The position numbers were made by a program, and so were the translations under genes. 64,000 bases of DNA from WFZT01 sp964398355 (GTDB taxonomy: Bacteria; Hydrothermota; Hydrothermia; B15-G9; WFZT01), in the NCBI GenBank assembly GCA_964398355.1, contig CAYNMM010000030.1, positions 1-64,000 on the forward strand, written 5' to 3'. The first letter of the stretch is position 1. Each line of letters begins with the position of its first letter. Positions 53,696 through 62,638 of this stretch are shown here, piece by piece. The notes beneath the pieces were generated by a model. It worked only from the letters and a program-made list of their open reading frames with translations, did no database searches and was not told where the DNA came from.

Positions 53696-54079
53696 TTACC
53701 TCCAAAGATTTAGGACCAAAACTGATAAAAGGTAACCGAGAACTACAAAGACGAGGCCAAGAAAATTACTTAATAAAAAATTTAAAACTGCAAGTTTTAT
53801 CTCATTTTCACGTAAAAGATTAAAGGTCTCCAGCATATAGGTTGAAAATGTAGTAAAAGCTCCAATCATGCCAACAAAAATCAGGGTTCTCACATGTGGG
53901 GGTATGGTAACGACTTCAGATATACCCCAGAGGAGACCAATGGCCCCGGAGCCAAGCAAGTTTACGAATAAAGTACCATAAGGGAAAAATGGGCCAAGAA
54001 ACCTTGTAGGAAGCTCTGCAAGCCAATATCTTAACAACGCTCCCAGACTACCACCGATTGCAACAGCCAGAATGTTCAT
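53696..54079 (-). CDS. crcB: CrcB/Fluc fluoride channel
   Basis: Dual-topology membrane channel that exports fluoride. 127 residues, four helices. GGSLGALLRYWL, PYGTLFVNLLGSGAIGLL and GMIGAFTTFSTYMLET carry the conserved Asn, Phe and Ser/Thr track residues. A single crcB plus DUF190 fits a homodimer. The promoter places the transcript start about two bases before the ATG and there is no Shine-Dalgarno site. No fluoride riboswitch fits in so short a leader. Confidence 0.92.
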   Translation of the reverse strand: MNILAVAIGGSLGALLRYWLAELPTRFLGPFFPYGTLFVNLLGSGAIGLLWGISEVVTIPPHVRTLIFVGMIGAFTTFSTYMLETFNLLRENEIKLAVLNFLLSNFLGLVFVVLGYLLSVLVLNLWR

Positions 54080-54088
54080 GAAGCGGAT

Positions 54089-54117
54089 ATTATATTTTTC
54101 ACATCTCTTTTTATCAA
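54089..54117 (-). promoter_or_regulatory. Promoter of crcB-DUF190
   Basis: TTGATA (54112-54117), 17-base spacer, TATAAT (54089-54094), minus strand. Nine bases lead to the ATG at 54079. Confidence 0.65.
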
Positions 54118-54190
54118 GTTTTAAGTTAGAATTTTTTCTCTCTTAATTTTGTTCGAACCTGATGTACCTCTTAGTTGATATAATGTTTCT

Positions 54191-54219
54191 TTGACAATCT
54201 ATTTGGGGGAATTTAAAAT
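54191..54219 (+). promoter_or_regulatory. Promoter of pyrB
   Basis: TTGACA (54191-54196), 17-base spacer, TAAAAT (54214-54219), ten bases before ATG 54230. A TATAAT at 54179-54184 has no good -35 box. The 6-bp inverted repeat GGGGAA/TTCCCC (54206-54211 and 54221-54226) brackets the -10 box and may be an operator. Confidence 0.65.
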
Positions 54220-54229
54220 TTTCCCCAGC

Positions 54230-55168
54230 ATGGGAGAATTTAGAGGCTTCAAGGATCTTTTAGGTTTAAGGTTTGTTGACAAGGATTTCATCACGGAAAT
54301 TTTAAGTCAGGCAGAAGTATTCCTCGAAGTCATCAATCGTCCCAACAAAAAACTTCCAACTCTTAGAGGAAAGACCGTTGTTCACATGTTTTTTGAACCT
54401 TCGACAAGAACGCTATCCTCATTTGATCTTGCTGCGAAAAGGCTTTCTGCTGACACAATCAGCGTTGGAACACGTGGTACATCTATTGCGAAAGGGGAGA
54501 GTCTGCTGGACACATTGAAAAATATCGATGCTATGAAGGTTGATCTATACATTGTAAGGCATAGTGCTTCAGGGCTGCCCCATCTCCTTGCAAAACATAC
54601 AGATGCATCGGTCATTAATGCAGGTGATGGGACAAACGAACATCCCACTCAAGCTCTTCTTGACATGATGACACTTTCCCAGATTTTTGGGAATCTTGAT
54701 GACATTAAAATTTTGATCGTCGGAGACATCCTCCATTCAAGAGTTGCAAGGTCCAACATATTCGGACTCTCCAAGTTTGGGGCTAAAATTTTCCTTGCTG
54801 GTCCTCCAACTCTGGTCCCGGAAGAGTACAAAGAATTGGGAGCTGAGATCGTAAAAAATATTGATGATATTCTCGATCAGGTGAATGTTATTATGGCCTT
54901 GAGGATCCAGAAAGAGAGACTTGAAGAACCTTATTTTCCATCCATAAGGGAATATAGGAAATTCTTTGGCATAACACAAGAGAGACTCAAAAGGCTTGGG
55001 CGGGGGACAGTCCTCATGCACCCTGGTCCGGTAAATTGGGGTATAGAACTCGATTACGAAGCAAGAGATAGAGTTAGAAACGTTATTTTACGTCAGGTTA
55101 CCAATGGAGTTGCAGTGAGAATGGCTATTCTTTATCTTTTCCTCGTAGGAGCACAACAAAATGGATAA
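54230..55168 (+). CDS. pyrB: Aspartate carbamoyltransferase catalytic chain
   Basis: Committed step of pyrimidine synthesis. 312 residues, the usual length, from ATG 54230. A 13-codon longer frame begins with TTG 54191, but that triplet is the first three bases of the -35 box, so it cannot be the start. The carbamoyl-phosphate loop FFEPSTRT, HPTQALLDMMTL, and MHPGPVNWGIELD are intact. No pyrI regulatory chain is adjacent. It overlaps pyrC by eight bases. No Shine-Dalgarno site. Confidence 0.94.
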   Translation: MGEFRGFKDLLGLRFVDKDFITEILSQAEVFLEVINRPNKKLPTLRGKTVVHMFFEPSTRTLSSFDLAAKRLSADTISVGTRGTSIAKGESLLDTLKNIDAMKVDLYIVRHSASGLPHLLAKHTDASVINAGDGTNEHPTQALLDMMTLSQIFGNLDDIKILIVGDILHSRVARSNIFGLSKFGAKIFLAGPPTLVPEEYKELGAEIVKNIDDILDQVNVIMALRIQKERLEEPYFPSIREYRKFFGITQERLKRLGRGTVLMHPGPVNWGIELDYEARDRVRNVILRQVTNGVAVRMAILYLFLVGAQQNG

Positions 55169-56435
55169 AATTTTAATTAAAAACGGACATGTTTATAGCC
55201 CATCTAATAAAATCGATGGAAAATACGATATCCTTATTGTAGATGAAAAAATTGAAAAAATAAGCGAAAGTATTTCAGATAAAGAGGCAAAAATAATTGA
55301 TGCAACTGGACTTACAATTTTTCCCGGTTTTATAGACCTACATGCACATCTGAGAGAACCAGGATTTGAATATAAGGAAGACATTGAGTCAGGTAGCAAG
55401 GCGGCAGTTGCAGGTGGTTTTACCACAGTTCTTGCAATGCCAAACACATATCCTGCTATCGACACTCCAGAGGCAGTAGAATACATTGTTAAAAGATCAA
55501 ACGAAGTCGGACTCGCAAGAATTCTTCCAATAGGTGCGATTACCAAAAATAGAGCAGGGGAGGAACTTGCAGATCTAAGATTAATGGCAGAGTCGGGAGC
55601 GGTAGCCTTTTCAGACGACGGTGATTGGGTTGCCAATTCCTCTGTTATGAGAAGGGCTCTTGAGTACGTTCCCGACACCCCTATCGTCTCACATGCAGAG
55701 GACAAAACACTCTCGCTAAAAGGGATCATGAACGAAAGCCCCTTATCCTATAAACTTGGTATTAAGGGTATTCCATCTGAGGCTGAGGAGATAGCTATTG
55801 CAAGAGATGTCCTTCTTGCAAAGTTAACAGGTGGCAGACTTCATATCGCACACGTGTCGTCAAAGCTCTCCATTGAAATAATTTCTCAGGCAAAATCAAA
55901 AAATCTGAGGGTAACAGCAGAAGTTACCCCACATCACCTGTTATTTACAGAGGAAGCACTTAAAACGTACAACCCAATTTTTAAGGTTAATCCACCTCTG
56001 CGAAGTGATAATGACAGGAAAGCACTTATAGAAGCTTTAAAAACCGGGGTCATTGATTGTATTGCTACAGATCATGCTCCTCATGCCAGTTTCGAAAAAG
56101 AATTCGACCTTAACCAGGCTCCCTTCGGGATCCTGGAGTTGGAAGTTGCGTTCTCTTCCCTATATACTCATCTTGTGCTAAAAAATGACCTTGATCTTGC
56201 TACACTTGTTACATCCATGTCATACAAACCGGCGAGAATATTCGGTTTAGAAAAAATGGGGGAAATTCGGGAGGGATTTCAGGCAGATTTATCGATATGG
56301 GACCTTAAGAAAAAGTGGATTGTAAAAGATTTGAAATCAAAATCCAGAAATACTCCTTTTCTGGGAAAAGAGCTGTATGGTAAAATTAAATTTACGATCG
56401 TCGGAGGAAAGTTAATAGATGTTGAAGAGTTGTGA
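55161..56435 (+). CDS. pyrC: Dihydroorotase
   Basis: Zinc amidohydrolase of pyrimidine synthesis, type I. 424 residues. Zinc ligands H61 and H63 (DLHAHLREPG), later His in VSHAEDKTL and HIAHVSS, and D in IATDHAPH. NPPLRS-like KVNPPLRSDNDR is the substrate region. Overlaps pyrB and the transketolase gene, so pyrB-pyrC-transketolase is one unit. Confidence 0.94.
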   Translation: MDKILIKNGHVYSPSNKIDGKYDILIVDEKIEKISESISDKEAKIIDATGLTIFPGFIDLHAHLREPGFEYKEDIESGSKAAVAGGFTTVLAMPNTYPAIDTPEAVEYIVKRSNEVGLARILPIGAITKNRAGEELADLRLMAESGAVAFSDDGDWVANSSVMRRALEYVPDTPIVSHAEDKTLSLKGIMNESPLSYKLGIKGIPSEAEEIAIARDVLLAKLTGGRLHIAHVSSKLSIEIISQAKSKNLRVTAEVTPHHLLFTEEALKTYNPIFKVNPPLRSDNDRKALIEALKTGVIDCIATDHAPHASFEKEFDLNQAPFGILELEVAFSSLYTHLVLKNDLDLATLVTSMSYKPARIFGLEKMGEIREGFQADLSIWDLKKKWIVKDLKSKSRNTPFLGKELYGKIKFTIVGGKLIDVEEL

Positions 56436-57264
56436 TTCGAAAGCGCTTGAAAAAATTGCACACGATGTAAGAGTAGATATTGTAAAAATGATTTATTATG
56501 CGGGATCCGGGCATCCAGGAGGTTCACTCTCACTTGTTGAGATAATGGTATATCTTTATTGGTGTGTCCTTAGGCATAATCCTTCCAATCCTTCCTGGGA
56601 AGACCGTGACAGATTTGTTTTATCAAAGGGACATGCTGCGCCTGTATTATATTCTGTTCTCGCAAGGAGCGGATACTTTCCGCATGATGAACTCTGGCGT
56701 CTCCGAAAGATAGATTCGCGCCTCCAGGGTCATCCAGCTCGAACAGATACACCCGGTGTGGAAGCCTCTACAGGATCATTGGGACAGGGATTCTCTGTAG
56801 CACTTGGAATGGCCCTCGGTTTGAGGCTTGATCGCAGATCCTCAAGAGTATATGTTGCCCTTGGAGATGGAGAGATCGATGAAGGACAGGTCTGGGAAAC
56901 AGCAATGTCTGCAGCCCATTACAAGGTCGATAACCTCACTGCAATACTGGATTTTAATACACTTCAAATCGACGGGAAAATATTTGATGTTATGAATTCC
57001 TCACCTATTGATGAGAAGTTTAAATCCTTTGGATGGGCAACAAGGGTCATTAATGGTCATAATTTTAGTGAAATTAGAGATGCTTTTGAATGGTCAAAAA
57101 CAGTTAAAGATAGACCGCAGTTAATAATTGCTCATACCATAAAGGGAAAGGGGATCTCATTCATGGAGAATAGAGTTGAATGGCATGGAAAGGCACCTAA
57201 CAAAGAACAATTTATTCAGGCCATGCAGGAGCTCGGAGTTGAAATACCTGATGAAAACTTTTAG
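56419..57264 (+). CDS. Transketolase N-terminal subunit
   Basis: 281 residues: the thiamine-diphosphate-binding half of a two-part transketolase. GHPGGSLSLVEIMVYLYWCVL, SKGHAAPVLYSVLARSG, ASTGSLGQGFSVALGMALG and the TPP motif GDGEIDEGQVWE are conserved. The pyrimidine-binding C-terminal half, normally next door, is not here. It follows pyrC with a 17-base overlap; its partner must be elsewhere for it to work. Confidence 0.92.
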   Translation: MLKSCDSKALEKIAHDVRVDIVKMIYYAGSGHPGGSLSLVEIMVYLYWCVLRHNPSNPSWEDRDRFVLSKGHAAPVLYSVLARSGYFPHDELWRLRKIDSRLQGHPARTDTPGVEASTGSLGQGFSVALGMALGLRLDRRSSRVYVALGDGEIDEGQVWETAMSAAHYKVDNLTAILDFNTLQIDGKIFDVMNSSPIDEKFKSFGWATRVINGHNFSEIRDAFEWSKTVKDRPQLIIAHTIKGKGISFMENRVEWHGKAPNKEQFIQAMQELGVEIPDENF

Positions 57265-57286
57265 AATTAAACTCCATCTTTCAAGT

Positions 57287-57359
57287 GCGCCGCTAGCTCA
57301 ACAGGCAGAGCATCGGATTCTTAATCCGAGGGTTGCAGGTTCGACTCCTGCGCGGCGCA
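57287..57359 (+). tRNA. tRNA-Lys (anticodon CTT)
   Basis: Full cloverleaf of 73 bases: acceptor GCGCCGC/GCGGCGC (57287-57293 and 57352-57358), D stem GCTC/GAGC, anticodon stem TCGGA/TCCGA with loop TTCTTAA (anticodon 57320-57322), T stem GCAGG/CCTGC with TTCGACT loop, discriminator A. No CCA is encoded. It lies 22 bases after the transketolase gene and 13 bases before the cupin start. Confidence 0.97.
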
Positions 57360-57372
57360 CTTTTATATTTTT

Positions 57373-57699
57373 ATGAAGAAGATAAACTTCAACGAACTAA
57401 TGAAGGAGGTAAAAGAGACCTTTACACCTGTAGAGGTCTCAAGAATCGATGGGTCATCTGTCAGAATGGTAAAAATTCATGGTGAATATCGCTGGCACGT
57501 TCATCCAGACGAGGATGAATTCTTTTTTGTATTGAAAGGGGAACTCATAATTGAGACAAAAGGCAAAACATTCGTTCTAAAGGAAGGCGAAGGACTTAAA
57601 ATTCCCAAAAGGACACCCCACAGATCTAAGGCCAATGTTGAAACATTTGTGCTACTTTTCGAACCAACAAGAACAAATACTTACGGTGTGCCAATTTAA
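57373..57699 (+). CDS. Small cupin-domain protein
   Basis: 108 residues, a single cupin barrel. The metal set is H42, H44, E49 and H83 (WHVHPDEDEFFFVLKG and PKRTPHRSKA), all present. Enzyme or sugar-binding role unknown. It has no Shine-Dalgarno sequence and starts 13 bases after the tRNA-Lys 3' end, so tRNA processing would leave a very short leader. Confidence 0.82.
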   Translation: MKKINFNELMKEVKETFTPVEVSRIDGSSVRMVKIHGEYRWHVHPDEDEFFFVLKGELIIETKGKTFVLKEGEGLKIPKRTPHRSKANVETFVLLFEPTRTNTYGVPI

Positions 57700-57714
57700 A
57701 AAAGGAGGTAAACC

Positions 57715-58275
57715 ATGAAAATTAAAAATATCCTCCTTACAACTTTTTTGCTGGTGTTTCCTGTACTCGCCAGGCCAATCTATTTTGAGGCGAAAGGGAA
57801 TATTCAACTTTATTGGGATGAGCTAAAAAATGGTGGAATAAAGGAAGGTCAACATCCCTTTTCCATAAGACTTTCTGCCGGTATCCTGAATATAGGTGGA
57901 ATTTTCATGATAAATGGAGAAGTACTGGACGGGAAACTAAAACTCGTAAATGGAGTCGGTGGAAAAATCGGCCCTCTCTTCGGTATTATGTTTCTTGGAA
58001 CTGATTCCATTGCACATCCCAATGATTACATTGAGAAATATCGAGTTGGACTTGAGTCTGGAGGATTAATTATCGGATTTAATATCCTCAATGAGCCACA
58101 ATCTATCTCTAATAAAGACGAGGTAAAAAATATTTTTACAGTCTTTGGAGGGCTGTCCCTCTTTACCGTCAAACCCTTTAGTTTCATACTTGGCGCAGAA
58201 AGAATACCTCTTAAAAACGATTACGAAATCCAGCCCGACACGCGGCTTTATGCAGGATTAAAATTTAGACTGTAA
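57715..58275 (+). CDS. Unknown exported protein, possibly small barrel
   Basis: 186 residues. Signal peptide MKIKNILLTTFLLVFPVLARP, then strand-rich sequence (PFSIRLSAGILNIGGIFMINGEVL; GGLIIGFNIL; RLYAGLKFRL). The ending with alternating hydrophobic residues suggests an outer-membrane barrel, but it ends in Leu, not Phe. Not recognised. GGAGG lies six bases before the ATG; 15 bases after the cupin gene. Confidence 0.6.
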   Translation: MKIKNILLTTFLLVFPVLARPIYFEAKGNIQLYWDELKNGGIKEGQHPFSIRLSAGILNIGGIFMINGEVLDGKLKLVNGVGGKIGPLFGIMFLGTDSIAHPNDYIEKYRVGLESGGLIIGFNILNEPQSISNKDEVKNIFTVFGGLSLFTVKPFSFILGAERIPLKNDYEIQPDTRLYAGLKFRL

Positions 58276-58309
58276 ATTCAATTTCTCAAAGTAAAAACAT
58301 CTTCAAAAA

Positions 58310-59560
58310 TCAAAAATTAAATTTTATTTCAAAGAATGCAAGTTTACCAACGTGTTTACCCATTTCACTGAAGGGTGACGACCCTTTACCTCCGGAAAGA
58401 AATAAACCTGCAATAATGTTAACAGCATCCGCCGGAGAATACATAAGTTTTGGAATTGTAAAGTAGTCATTATTCGTAAAATCGTATACCAATGTCCCGT
58501 CGATACTCCAGCTCCCATCTGGAGAATTATATCCCAGTGTTAACGTGCCATAATATGTATTTTCATGATTTTGATAGTTAAATTTCTGGGCAAAACCATA
58601 GACTACTGATTTTATCAAACTGGGCTCGTAGTAGGTTGAATCCTTGAAATCAAAAATATGTTTGACTCCAACCTGTGATCCAAACTTTACCTTCTCATCG
58701 AGAAATGTTTTGTTCCCTCCCAAAATTGCATAAATGTAAGGGTTTTTAACCGCAGGATCTGTTCCGTCTTCGTCGATAGTCTTGAAGTATGCGCCCTCCC
58801 CATGGAATTCCCAACCGGAAATGGTCATCGAGAAATCCGCTCCAAACATTTTAACCGGGTTGTAATGTGGAATGAGTACGATCGTTGAGGAATTAGCTGT
58901 CCTGCAAACTCTATAATCGAGATCAAAATCTCTATCGTAAATGGAAAGGTATGTTAAAGAAAAGTCAATGTTGCTCAAATATCCCTGGAATCTCAGACCA
59001 TATTGAGTATATTTGACCTCATAAGATGGTTTGATTGCACTATCAGGGAAAAAACTTACGGAAAGGACGTTGGGAATTATTCCTACTGAGAATGGTACCA
59101 TTGGATATTTATTTGGGGTAAATGCAGGGAAAATATATAATGAGGCATAAAAATTCGAAAAACTCAGGTCAAAATTCATTTCTTCAATACCTTTCGTAAA
59201 TTCCTCAATATCAGAGTGAAGAGTGGTATAATCTTTGGGGGAAATTACATCCGTTGGATTTAACCAATCGGCAGTTCCGATCCTGATGATTCTTTTCCCA
59301 GCAGTTAATCCGAGAAATCCTCTCTCATAAGAAAAGTACGCCTCTACAGGTTCTATATAAGCACTGTCTGGTATCCTGTCATAAACGAAATTAAATGCGC
59401 CGTAGCCCTCAACATCTCCTCTCTCAAATGAAATCTTTATTTGAATAGAGGAGGCAAGTTTTTTATATTGTTTTAGAGAATCAATTCTTGCATAACTCTC
59501 AAATCTCAAGTATCCACCAAATGGAATGTTAAAGGCCAGGAGCAGCAACATTAAATTCAT
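58310..59560 (-). CDS. Outer-membrane beta-barrel protein of the efflux operon
   Basis: 416 residues. Short signal-like start, then alternating strands throughout and a final Phe (FFEIKFNF), the classic barrel end. GLTAGKRIIRIGTADWLNPTDVISPKDYT resembles the loop of DUF1302-like porins that accompany RND (MMPL) and LolA-like genes. Last gene of the tetR-RND-LolA-like operon, 11 bases after the LolA-like gene, with GGAGG. Likely the outer-membrane partner or a substrate channel. Confidence 0.72.
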   Translation of the reverse strand: MNLMLLLLAFNIPFGGYLRFESYARIDSLKQYKKLASSIQIKISFERGDVEGYGAFNFVYDRIPDSAYIEPVEAYFSYERGFLGLTAGKRIIRIGTADWLNPTDVISPKDYTTLHSDIEEFTKGIEEMNFDLSFSNFYASLYIFPAFTPNKYPMVPFSVGIIPNVLSVSFFPDSAIKPSYEVKYTQYGLRFQGYLSNIDFSLTYLSIYDRDFDLDYRVCRTANSSTIVLIPHYNPVKMFGADFSMTISGWEFHGEGAYFKTIDEDGTDPAVKNPYIYAILGGNKTFLDEKVKFGSQVGVKHIFDFKDSTYYEPSLIKSVVYGFAQKFNYQNHENTYYGTLTLGYNSPDGSWSIDGTLVYDFTNNDYFTIPKLMYSPADAVNIIAGLFLSGGKGSSPFSEMGKHVGKLAFFEIKFNF

Positions 59561-59571
59561 TTCAAAACCTC

Positions 59572-60366
59572 CTATTCAAGGGCTCTGAGGGAAAACATTC
59601 TGTCAGGTAACCCGATATTCACCTGTATTTTCTCAAATTTCATAATAGATTTACGATTGTTTTCAAGTTTAACAGCTGTCATTTCAGTTTCAAACCATAT
59701 TCCGGCAATCTGTTCCATCTTATTGGTCAGTATACGTTTGAATAATTCTCCACTACGATCATAGCAATCTGTTCTAACCACCATATAGTTATCTTTTCTT
59801 ACCCATTTTATCATTTTAGAGTAACCGGATTTTTTCACAACTTTTTTATTTTTTGCTATGGCTTCAATTACCCAGCATGGAGCCCCATCATAATTTTCCT
59901 CTTTGAGAAGTTTATAACTCCAATCTTCATATTCTCCACCACCAATATCGTAGTTGGAGAAGTCGGAGCCCATGAAAGGGCCAGCTTTACCTGATGCGGC
60001 AATTCTTTTTGCCTTTCTTATTGCCGGAATATAAATCCACATATCGTCATCTCTGTTTTTGTGTTCGTGAAGTAGAAACTTTGTTCCTTTGATGTCAGCT
60101 GGTTCAAGAAAGAGGATAAGCATTTTTGTTTCATCGGTTTTGGGATCAGTTTTTGACCAGCTTTCCATCTTTCTAATTCTTTTATTTCCATTAGGTGAAA
60201 TTATTTCAAGTGTCATGAAGGCGTGCATATCCCTCCATTTTGGTCTGTGATGTACACGCCACATAATTTTTGAGGCGTCCTGTGCATCGAGCAATTGCAC
60301 GATGCACAGGACGCCAACCAATGCACCAACCCCAAATACTTTGCCCCAGAAAATTTTTTTAATCAT
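59572..60366 (-). CDS. Outer-membrane lipoprotein-sorting (LolA-like) protein
   Basis: 264 residues with a hydrophobic N-terminal signal (residues 10-26). The beta-rich domain (AFMTLEIISPNGNKRIRKMESWSKTDPKTDETKMLILFLEPADIKGTKFLLHEHKNRDDDMWIYIPAIRKAKRI) matches the LolA_like/DUF1329-type family. These occur beside RND exporters and are thought to carry hydrophobic cargo across the periplasm. Start codon overlaps the RND stop. Confidence 0.82.
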   Translation of the reverse strand: MIKKIFWGKVFGVGALVGVLCIVQLLDAQDASKIMWRVHHRPKWRDMHAFMTLEIISPNGNKRIRKMESWSKTDPKTDETKMLILFLEPADIKGTKFLLHEHKNRDDDMWIYIPAIRKAKRIAASGKAGPFMGSDFSNYDIGGGEYEDWSYKLLKEENYDGAPCWVIEAIAKNKKVVKKSGYSKMIKWVRKDNYMVVRTDCYDRSGELFKRILTNKMEQIAGIWFETEMTAVKLENNRKSIMKFEKIQVNIGLPDRMFSLRALE

Positions 60367-62636
60367 TATTCTTCACCTCCAAAATCTGGTTTTATTAAGT
60401 TCATTACTGATGGCAAAATTACCAGAGCACCAAATGCACTCAGTACCATCGTTATCGCAACCAATAACCCAAGCCTTTTTATCCCTATAAAAACTGAAAG
60501 AGTCAATACCAGAAAACCCAATGTAACTGAAAGAGCATTGTAAATTATCGCCTTCCCCACAGTTGCAGTTGAGGTTACAATGGTTTTTGATGGATCCCTC
60601 AAATCTTTATTAAGAATCTTGTATCTATTTATGTAGTGCACAGCATAATCTATGCCTATTCCTATGGCTATTGAGGCAACAATGGCCGTCGCATGTGTCA
60701 GCGATATACCTGTAAATCCCATTATTCCAAAGTTCAAAATTACAACCACAAAAAGTGGAATTATGGACAACACCCCAGCTTTAAATGATCTCAAAACCAA
60801 GGATGTAATTATCAAAACAAGAATGAAAGCAGAGATGACACTTGCTATTTGCCCCTTGACAACAAGCTGATCCATCAAAATAAATAGACGTGATAAACCT
60901 GTAACCGTGGCAGTTATACCTGTTCCCCTGAGCTCCTCCTTCTTGTAGTGATTTATTGCGTTAACGATTTTCTTTAACTCCCCTGTGTTTGCAGTTTTTA
61001 TAAAGATTGTCATATTTAATACATCGTAATCAGGATTTACAAGTGCATCAAAATCTGATGGGTCTCCTGACATACTGTATAAAAAGATTTCTTGAGATAC
61101 GAGCTTCCTTGAATCCGGGATCCTGTAGTACTCAGGCTTATCAGCAAAAAGTCCCTGATTTAGCCTTTTAACCATGTCTGTGAGAGACATGGCACCCCCC
61201 ACATAGGGCAATTTCTTTACATAATTTTCAAAATTGTCCACAATTTTTAAATTTTTTGGATCTTTAAACGCCCCCTTCTTTCCGGCTTCAAAAATAATGT
61301 TAAGAGGAGTTGTCCCAACAAATTCACGATTGATCCACTCATCAGCGATTCTTATAGGACTATTTTTTGGAAAATTAGTTATTTCGTTTGACTCGCTTTT
61401 AATCTCAGGAATACCAATTGCCCCAATTATCATCAGAAGAATGGAGATAATAACTATTAATAAGCTTTTTTTAACAGTGAAAACTCCAAGTTTTCTCAAC
61501 GTTTCGCTCTCTGGTGAGGCTGAAGGTTTAACAGCTGGTGTTTTCAAAACAGCGAGAAAGGCGGGCACCATGAATATTGAGATGAAAAGTGTGATAAAAA
61601 CTCCGATTCCATTCATCAAACCAAAAGTCTTTATGGTTTTAATTTGTGAAGTTACAAGTGAAATAAATCCTGCTACTGTGGTCAAACCGGCAATTATAAC
61701 GGCATTTCCCCTCTTTACATAAACGTTAAAAACTGCCTCTTTTTTTGGAAGACCACTAAGAATTTCTTCATTAAACTGGTGTATTAGATGAATACCATAA
61801 GCAGTGCCTATAGCTACAAGGAGCATTGGTAGGAGGGAAGTTTCAAGACTCAGAGGGATACCAAGTAATCCTTGAAGACCCATTACCCACACAGAGGCGA
61901 GAATCACGGTTAAAACAGGTAAAAACACTCCTCTTAAAGATCTGAAACTGAAGAATAACACGACCATTGCCACAAGAATTGAAATCGGGAACAACTTTCT
62001 AATATCCCCGGTAACATGTTCGGCTATCATAGCCTCTACAACCGGCTTGCCGGAAATGTAAAACTTTTCCGGACCAATGTAAGGCTTGACTATTTTTCTC
62101 AATTCTTTGTATATATTCAGCACTTCATCCTGTGAGATGTTATCTTTCAAAATTACAAGAATCGCTGTAGAATGACCACTTTTGCCAATGAGCATACCTT
62201 CGTACATAGGATCATGGTCAACAAGTTTTCTTACCCTCTCACAATCTTTCTCTGAGGTCGGTCTATCCTCCATCAAAGGGATAACCTCAAAGCCTTCAGT
62301 TGTGCCTTTAATTTTCGAAGCAGTTGCAAAGGACAAAACTTTTTTCACACCTTTAATGGATTCAAGTGTATCAGAAAGGTCCCAGACCTTTTGTAGTGTA
62401 TTCAAAGAATAAATATTTTTTGATTCAATACCAATGAAAATGACGTCCCGTGACGGGAAAAGCTCTTTCATTCGATTATAAGCTTTTACTTCAGGGTAGT
62501 GAGCGGGTAAACCGGCCTCCATTCTTGTTTCAACACGGATATTTTTCATAAAATATCCGAGGAAAATAGTGATTCCAAGGATACCAGTAAGGGTAATCCA
62601 TGGATATTTTGATACGAAATTGCCAAGTTTTCTCAT
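60366..62636 (-). CDS. RND-superfamily (MMPL-type) exporter
   Basis: 756 residues, two repeats each with a big periplasmic loop and six helices: an SSD-like membrane domain at about 220-360 and 600-740. GTAYGIHLIHQFNEE and GIGIDYAVHYINRYK are the matched helix-4 motifs. Known relatives export lipids, hopanoids or hydrophobic drugs; here the cargo is unknown. GGGGAGG lies before the ATG, two bases after the tetR stop. Confidence 0.9.
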   Translation of the reverse strand: MRKLGNFVSKYPWITLTGILGITIFLGYFMKNIRVETRMEAGLPAHYPEVKAYNRMKELFPSRDVIFIGIESKNIYSLNTLQKVWDLSDTLESIKGVKKVLSFATASKIKGTTEGFEVIPLMEDRPTSEKDCERVRKLVDHDPMYEGMLIGKSGHSTAILVILKDNISQDEVLNIYKELRKIVKPYIGPEKFYISGKPVVEAMIAEHVTGDIRKLFPISILVAMVVLFFSFRSLRGVFLPVLTVILASVWVMGLQGLLGIPLSLETSLLPMLLVAIGTAYGIHLIHQFNEEILSGLPKKEAVFNVYVKRGNAVIIAGLTTVAGFISLVTSQIKTIKTFGLMNGIGVFITLFISIFMVPAFLAVLKTPAVKPSASPESETLRKLGVFTVKKSLLIVIISILLMIIGAIGIPEIKSESNEITNFPKNSPIRIADEWINREFVGTTPLNIIFEAGKKGAFKDPKNLKIVDNFENYVKKLPYVGGAMSLTDMVKRLNQGLFADKPEYYRIPDSRKLVSQEIFLYSMSGDPSDFDALVNPDYDVLNMTIFIKTANTGELKKIVNAINHYKKEELRGTGITATVTGLSRLFILMDQLVVKGQIASVISAFILVLIITSLVLRSFKAGVLSIIPLFVVVILNFGIMGFTGISLTHATAIVASIAIGIGIDYAVHYINRYKILNKDLRDPSKTIVTSTATVGKAIIYNALSVTLGFLVLTLSVFIGIKRLGLLVAITMVLSAFGALVILPSVMNLIKPDFGGEE

Positions 62637-62638
62637 AA

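Noticed and set aside
54080..54190. Fluoride riboswitch ahead of crcB.
   Set aside because: The promoter leaves about two bases of leader, too short for a riboswitch, and no matching motif is seen.
54191..54229. Start of pyrB at TTG 54191.
   Set aside because: The TTG belongs to a perfect -35 box, and ATG 54230 gives the usual 312-residue length.
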